Origin: an uncultured Collinsella sp.
Lineage (GTDB): Bacteria; Actinomycetota; Coriobacteriia; Coriobacteriales; Coriobacteriaceae
Direction: 5' to 3'
Length of the DNA stretch: 17,692 nucleotides
NCBI GenBank assembly: GCA_900541175.1
Contig: UQIT01000037.1
Location: 1 to 17,692, forward strand
Position 1 is the stretch's first letter, and each line of letters opens with the position of its first letter. Made by a program: the position numbers and the translations under genes. This document shows, piece by piece, positions 14,153-17,692 of the stretch. Under the pieces are notes generated by a model, which was given only the letters and a program-made list of their open reading frames with translations, did no database searches and was not told the origin of the DNA.

Positions 14153-14189
14153 GGCGGGTCATCTCTTTTGGGAGATGGCCCGCCTTTTT
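14153..14189 (+). terminator. Intrinsic terminator of the pst operon
   Basis: A 13-bp stem, GGCGGGTCATCTC (14153-14165) with GAGATGGCCCGCC (14172-14184) and one T·G pair, carries a 6-base loop and is followed by TTTTT (14185-14189). It separates pstSCAB from the ABC-F gene. Confidence 0.92.
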
Positions 14190-14218
14190 GTGTCGTGTGC
14201 GGCCCGCCTTTTCGCTGC

Positions 14219-14224
14219 TATCAT
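14219..14224 (+). promoter_or_regulatory. Candidate -10 box for the ABC-F gene
   Basis: TATCAT lies 36 bases ahead of the ABC-F start codon and 30 bases beyond the pst terminator, so the gene needs its own promoter here. No convincing -35 is found at normal spacing. Confidence 0.4.
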
Positions 14225-14259
14225 GGACAACGTTGAATTTCTACGAAGGAGCAGGGCAT

Positions 14260-16149
14260 ATGGCGATTCTTTTGGGATGCGATTCCGTCAGCCTAGAGTT
14301 TCCCACCAAGCATATTTTCGATAGCGTGACGCTCGGCGTGGGCGAGGGCGACCGCATTGGTATTGTCGGTAAAAACGGCGACGGCAAGTCGACGCTGCTG
14401 AGCGTGCTCGCCGGCACGCTGGAGCCCGACGACGGCCGCGTGACGCACCGCCGCGGCACGACGATTGGATTGCTCGGCCAAAAGGATAACCTGGTCGATA
14501 CCGACACCGTGCATCATGCCGTCGTCGGTGACACGCCCGAATACGAGTGGGCCTCGAGCCCGCGTACGCGCCAGATTCTGGCCGGCCTTATTAGCGATGT
14601 GCCCTGGGAGGGCACGGTGGGCGAGCTTTCGGGCGGTCAGCGCCGCCGCGTGGACCTCGCGCGCCTGCTGATCGGCGACTACGACGTGCTCATGCTCGAC
14701 GAGCCCACCAACCACCTGGACATGCGCACCATCAACTGGCTTGCGCGTCACTTAAAGGCCCGCTGGCAGCGCGGTCAGGGCGCCATGCTCGTGGTCACGC
14801 ACGACCGCTGGTTCTTGGACGAGGTCTGCACCAGTATGTGGGAGGTCCACGACGGCCAGGTCGATCCCTTCGAGGGCGGTTACTCCGCATATATCCTGCA
14901 ACGCGTAGAGCGCGACCGCATGGCCGCCGTCACCGAGGAGCGTCGTCGCAACATGGCGCGCAAGGAGCTCGCGTGGCTGAGCCGCGGTGCTCAGGCGCGC
15001 TCCACCAAGCCCAAGTTTCGCGTTGAGGCTGCTCGCGAGCTGATCGCCGACGTGCCGCCCGTGCGTGACGAGCTGGAGCTCAAGCGCCTGGCCGTGAGCC
15101 GTCTGGGCAAGCAGGTTATCGACGTGGTCGACGTGGACGCCGGCTATGCCGATACCGACGGCGCGCCCAAGCAGGTGCTCTCCGACGTGACCTGGCTCAT
15201 TGGTGCGGGCGACCGCTATGGTCTTTTGGGCGAGAACGGCGCCGGTAAGTCGACGCTGCTCGATGTGATCCAGGGCAAGATCGCGCCCCTGCGCGGCCGC
15301 GTGAAGATCGGCCAGACGGTGCGCTTTGGCGTGCTGTCACAGCAGCTCGAGGAGCTCGAGCCCTACATGGGCGACACGATTCGCGAGGTGCTCAGCAACT
15401 ATAAAAAGTATTACGTCATCGATGGCAAGGAGACCTCGCCCGAGAAGCTTTGCGAGCGTCTGGGCTTTACGACGCAGCAGCTCTGGAGCCGCATCGGCGA
15501 CCTTTCGGGCGGCCAGCGCCGTCGCCTGTCGCTGCTGCTGACGATCCTGGACGAGCCCAACGTGCTCATCCTGGACGAGCCGGGCAACGATCTGGATACC
15601 GACATGCTCGCGATTGTCGAGGATCTGCTGGACGGTTGGCCCGGCACGCTGATACTGGTGACGCACGACCGCTTCTTGATGGAGCGCGTGACCGACCAGC
15701 AGTGGGCGCTGCTCGACGGTCACCTGACGCATATGCCCGGCGGCGTGGACCAGTACCTGCGCCTGTGCAACGCCACCGCCGAGGGCGAGCCCGTGGGTGC
15801 GCCGAGCGCCAAGACCGGCACGTTCGACACCGGTATGGCGGCGGCTGCTGCCCGGCTCGTGGGTAGGGGGGTGCCTCCTGCCGACAAGCCCAAGTCGAGC
15901 GGTCAGCCCAACGGCCTGTCCAACGCCGAGCGTCAGAAGCTTCGCCGCGAGGTGAGCTCGCTCGAGCGCAAGATGGAGACGCAGCGCGCCCGCGTTGAGG
16001 AAGCCGAGGCAGCAATGGCCCAGGTCGACCCCACCAACTACACGGCGCTGGGCGAACAGCAGGCAAAGATCGACGAGGCTCACGCCGCCATGGACGAGCT
16101 GGAGATGGCGTGGCTCGAGGCGAGCGAAAAGCTCGAGGGCGAGGAGTAG
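14260..16149 (+). CDS. ABC-F family ATPase (Uup-like)
   Basis: This soluble protein has 629 aa, two ABC domains and no membrane segments. ABC-F proteins bind the ribosomal E site and act in translation or antibiotic protection. Domain 1 has Walker A GKNGDGKS (37-44), LSGGQ (123-127), LMLDEP (144-149) and H181. Domain 2 has GENGAGKS (324-331), LSGGQ (415-419), Walker B ending D439-E440 and H469. The linker between them (about 200-280) is rich in charged residues, as in the P-site tRNA-interaction motif. The C-terminus (about 554-629) is a predicted coiled coil, as in Uup. ATG 14260 is supported by AAGGAG (14246-14251); an upstream ATG at 14146 would run through the terminator. A HAD gene starts six bases after the stop. 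Resistance versus housekeeping role cannot be decided from sequence, though Uup-like is favoured. Confidence 0.9.
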   Translation: MAILLGCDSVSLEFPTKHIFDSVTLGVGEGDRIGIVGKNGDGKSTLLSVLAGTLEPDDGRVTHRRGTTIGLLGQKDNLVDTDTVHHAVVGDTPEYEWASSPRTRQILAGLISDVPWEGTVGELSGGQRRRVDLARLLIGDYDVLMLDEPTNHLDMRTINWLARHLKARWQRGQGAMLVVTHDRWFLDEVCTSMWEVHDGQVDPFEGGYSAYILQRVERDRMAAVTEERRRNMARKELAWLSRGAQARSTKPKFRVEAARELIADVPPVRDELELKRLAVSRLGKQVIDVVDVDAGYADTDGAPKQVLSDVTWLIGAGDRYGLLGENGAGKSTLLDVIQGKIAPLRGRVKIGQTVRFGVLSQQLEELEPYMGDTIREVLSNYKKYYVIDGKETSPEKLCERLGFTTQQLWSRIGDLSGGQRRRLSLLLTILDEPNVLILDEPGNDLDTDMLAIVEDLLDGWPGTLILVTHDRFLMERVTDQQWALLDGHLTHMPGGVDQYLRLCNATAEGEPVGAPSAKTGTFDTGMAAAAARLVGRGVPPADKPKSSGQPNGLSNAERQKLRREVSSLERKMETQRARVEEAEAAMAQVDPTNYTALGEQQAKIDEAHAAMDELEMAWLEASEKLEGEE

Positions 16150-16155
16150 GCGAGG

Positions 16156-16926
16156 ATGATCAAAGCCGCGTTTTTCGATATCGACGGCACGCTGCTGAGC
16201 TTTAAGACCCACCGGATTCCGGCGTCGGCGCAGCAGGTGCTCGACAGCTTTCGCGAGCAGGGGATTGCGTGCGTGATCGCCACGGGCCGTCCGACCTACC
16301 AGATGCCGGACTGGCTGTTCGACCTGGGCTGGGATGCGTACATTACGCTCTCGGGCCAGCACTGCTTTGATGCCGAGGGGGTTTACCGCAGCTGTCCGAT
16401 CGATCCGGATGACGTTGCGGTGATCGTGGACCAGGTGGCCGACGGGTGCTACGACTCGCTGTGCATGCAGGGCGAGAACTCGTTTGTGAACCGCCTGTCC
16501 GAGCGCGTGGTGACGGCCGGCAGCAACGCGGGAATCGTTTACCACGAGGAGCCGTTTGAGCACGCCTTTGACGCGCCGGTCTACCAGTTTTGCGCCTTTG
16601 TGGACCCTGCCGACGAGCATATCGTGACCGACGCGGTGTCGCATTCGCTCACTACGCGCTGGTGCGATCTGTTCTGCGACATTATCCCCGCTAACGGCGG
16701 TAAAGACCTGGGTGTTGCGGCGACGCTGGAGCGCCTAGGCATCGACGCGAGCGAGGCGATTGCCTTTGGCGATGGCGAGAACGACCTGTCGATGTTTTCC
16801 GCCGTGGGCACGAGCGTGGCCATGGGCAATGCGCAGGATACCGTGAAGGCCGCGGCGACCTACGTAACGACCGCCGTGGACGACGACGGCATCTACAACG
16901 CCGCGAAGCACTTTGGACTCGTGTAG
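16156..16926 (+). CDS. Cof-type HAD-IIB hydrolase
   Basis: This 256-aa HAD phosphatase belongs to the Cof group (subfamily IIB), which dephosphorylates sugar phosphates, nucleotides or cofactors. Motif I is FFDIDGTLL (Asp8, Asp10), motif II is IATGRP (Thr43), K183 in NGGKDLGV is motif III, and FGDGENDLSM (Asp206, Asp210) is motif IV. The cap lies between motifs II and III. The start six bases after the ABC-F stop, with GGCGAGG as ribosome binding site, points to co-transcription. Substrate unknown. Confidence 0.9.
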   Translation: MIKAAFFDIDGTLLSFKTHRIPASAQQVLDSFREQGIACVIATGRPTYQMPDWLFDLGWDAYITLSGQHCFDAEGVYRSCPIDPDDVAVIVDQVADGCYDSLCMQGENSFVNRLSERVVTAGSNAGIVYHEEPFEHAFDAPVYQFCAFVDPADEHIVTDAVSHSLTTRWCDLFCDIIPANGGKDLGVAATLERLGIDASEAIAFGDGENDLSMFSAVGTSVAMGNAQDTVKAAATYVTTAVDDDGIYNAAKHFGLV

Positions 16927-16948
16927 CTGCGACCCGGCACCTGGCACC

Positions 16949-16985
16949 TGGGGACACTCCTTGCGGGGCGTCCCCATTTTGTTTT
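16949..16985 (+). terminator. Terminator after the ABC-F/HAD pair
   Basis: TGGGGAC (16949-16955) pairs with GTCCCCA (16970-16976), probably extended by CTCC/GGGG around a TTGC loop, and is followed by TTTTGTTTT. A tandem GGCACCT repeat (16936-16949) runs into it. The 13-mer GGCACCTGGGGAC (16943-16955) also occurs at 168-180, so the hairpin may have been built from a dispersed repeat. Confidence 0.75.
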
Positions 16986-17008
16986 CGTCCCGTGCATTTT
17001 GTGAAACA

Positions 17009-17090
17009 CGGTTAACTTTTTAAACAACGTAGTAAGACATGGGCAACTTTTGCGGTAAAGTTAGCCGTGGAAAGTATCCAAAGGCTAACT
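17009..17090. promoter_or_regulatory. DtxR/MntR-type operator half-sites and promoter
   Basis: Three related motifs precede the regulator gene: CGGTTAACTTT (17009-17019), AAAGTTAGCCG (17057-17067) and AAGGCTAACT (17081-17090). The first two are inverted with one mismatch, and AGTTAGCC (17059-17066) with GGCTAACT (17083-17090) is a perfect 8-bp inverted repeat. GTTAGCC and GGCTAAC match half of the DtxR box consensus TTAGGTTAGCCTAACCTAA. A weak promoter, TTGCGG (17050-17055) with AAGTAT (17072-17077), would have one half-site in its spacer. Autoregulation is the natural reading. Confidence 0.5.
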
Positions 17091-17114
17091 AGCAATCATC
17101 GCGAAAGGCGGCCC

Positions 17115-17492
17115 ATGGCCCTACGTGAATCCGGAGAAGACTATCTCGAATCGATCTACGTTCTGTCGGAACGTCAGGGCATCGTGCGCTCGATCGACGT
17201 TGCGGAGTACCTCGGCGTAACCAAGGCGAGCGTTTCCAAGGCCATGGCGACGTTGGAAAGCAACGGCTATGTCGAAATGGGCAAACGAGATGTTCATCTG
17301 ACAAAGCGGGGGCTGGAGGTCGCTCGTCAAATGTGGGAGCGTCACTGCTTTTTCGTGGGGCTGCTGGAGGATGCGGGTGTTTCGGCTGAGGTCGCGTCGC
17401 AAGAGGGCTGCCACATGGAGCATTGCCTGAGCGAGGAGAGCTTTGAGAAGCTGAGGGCAATGTTGGGCCGGGACGCCGACCGGGACCAGTAG
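17115..17492 (+). CDS. DtxR/MntR-family metal-dependent repressor
   Basis: This 125-aa metalloregulator has a winged-helix domain (about 6-68) and a metal-binding dimerisation domain, without the SH3/FeoA-like third domain of DtxR, so it has the short MntR architecture. Aligned by eye with Bacillus MntR, the ligands are D9, E12, H77, E102 and H103, but the position of MntR E99 is C99, as in the iron sensor DtxR (C102). The site thus looks like an MntR/DtxR hybrid, and the metal (Mn or Fe) is uncertain. The ATG at 17115 follows AAAGG and opens directly into LRESGEDYLESIY; an upstream ATG at 17067 would translate through the operator. No transporter target is visible in the window. A small hairpin (17482-17496) overlaps the stop. 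Confidence 0.88.
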   Translation: MALRESGEDYLESIYVLSERQGIVRSIDVAEYLGVTKASVSKAMATLESNGYVEMGKRDVHLTKRGLEVARQMWERHCFFVGLLEDAGVSAEVASQEGCHMEHCLSEESFEKLRAMLGRDADRDQ

Positions 17493-17692
17493 TCCCATCA
17501 ACAAGGTCCAACTTAGACAAGGAACCCCGCCAGCAAGTGATGCCCAAGAACCACCAGCAACGTCACCGCAGGCCGGGACCGGGCTTGGCTTTGAAAACAT
17601 TCCGCACTGATATCTTCTGTATTGAAGACGTCGATGGTGCACCCGTATACCATTGACGTCGACACCATCAGATGCGGACCGCGCGGTGACCC
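17493..17692. other. Right-edge sequence with short repeats
   Basis: No assignable gene. GACGTCGA occurs at 17627-17634 and 17655-17662, and GATGGTG (17633-17639) with CACCATC (17663-17669) forms an inverted repeat. A frame opening with ATG at 17634 stays open for 19 codons to the window edge, without a clear ribosome binding site. It could be a new gene start, but this is not secure. Confidence 0.3.

Noticed and set aside
15337..16644. 435-codon minus-strand frame opposite ABC-F and HAD genes
   Set aside because: It spans the boundary of two recognised plus-strand genes and shows no motif.
1..17692. CRISPR array
   Set aside because: No regularly spaced short direct repeats; the three hairpin repeats are thousands of bases apart.

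Overview
The window looks like a chromosomal segment of a high-GC Coriobacteriia-type actinobacterium, most likely Collinsella or a close relative. This rests on high GC with GC-rich third positions in the core genes, family resemblance of tgt, pstSCAB and the DegV, PepV-like and HAD proteins, and families of intergenic palindromic repeats. It is inferred by eye, not from a database search.

Layout. 1-344: gene-poor leader with a nested palindromic element and a -10 box for tgt. 345-1484: tgt (queuosine pathway). 1634-1682: strong intrinsic terminator just ahead of a LOG-family (TIGR00730) gene at 1698-2456. 2457-6676: an accessory block of visibly lower GC. It holds a DinJ/YafQ-type toxin-antitoxin pair with a palindromic operator and, convergently, a 1003-aa protein with an archaeo-eukaryotic primase-like domain, an SF2 helicase and a catalytically degenerate PLD-like C-terminus. 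The block is closed by a second copy (6677-6802) of the last 126 bp of the LOG gene. This is the signature of an island that inserted into, and restored, the 3' end of that gene. No integrase is visible. 6803-6957: a perfect 24-bp palindrome that reads as a two-way terminator, then a hairpin repeat. 6971-8650: divergent degV-like (minus) and HAD phosphatase (plus). 8705-10141: Sapep/PepV-like dipeptidase. 10164-10230: third hairpin repeat. 10436-14096: pstS-pstC-pstA-pstB phosphate ABC importer, ended by a strong terminator with no phoU before it. 14260-16926: ABC-F ATPase followed closely by a Cof-type HAD hydrolase. 17115-17492: a short DtxR/MntR-type metalloregulator with probable operators upstream. 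17493-17692: no clear gene.

How it fits together. Most genes are housekeeping: tRNA modification, phosphate uptake, peptide turnover, small-molecule phosphatases, ribosome-associated ATPase and metal homeostasis. The unusual part is the 4.3-kb island, with a primase-helicase protein of the type proposed to act in biological conflict (TOTE-like) next to a toxin-antitoxin pair. Around it and elsewhere lie three copies of one hairpin repeat whose inner stem shows a compensatory base-pair change, and one copy supplies the last codons and stop of the helicase gene. No rRNA, tRNA or CRISPR array was seen.
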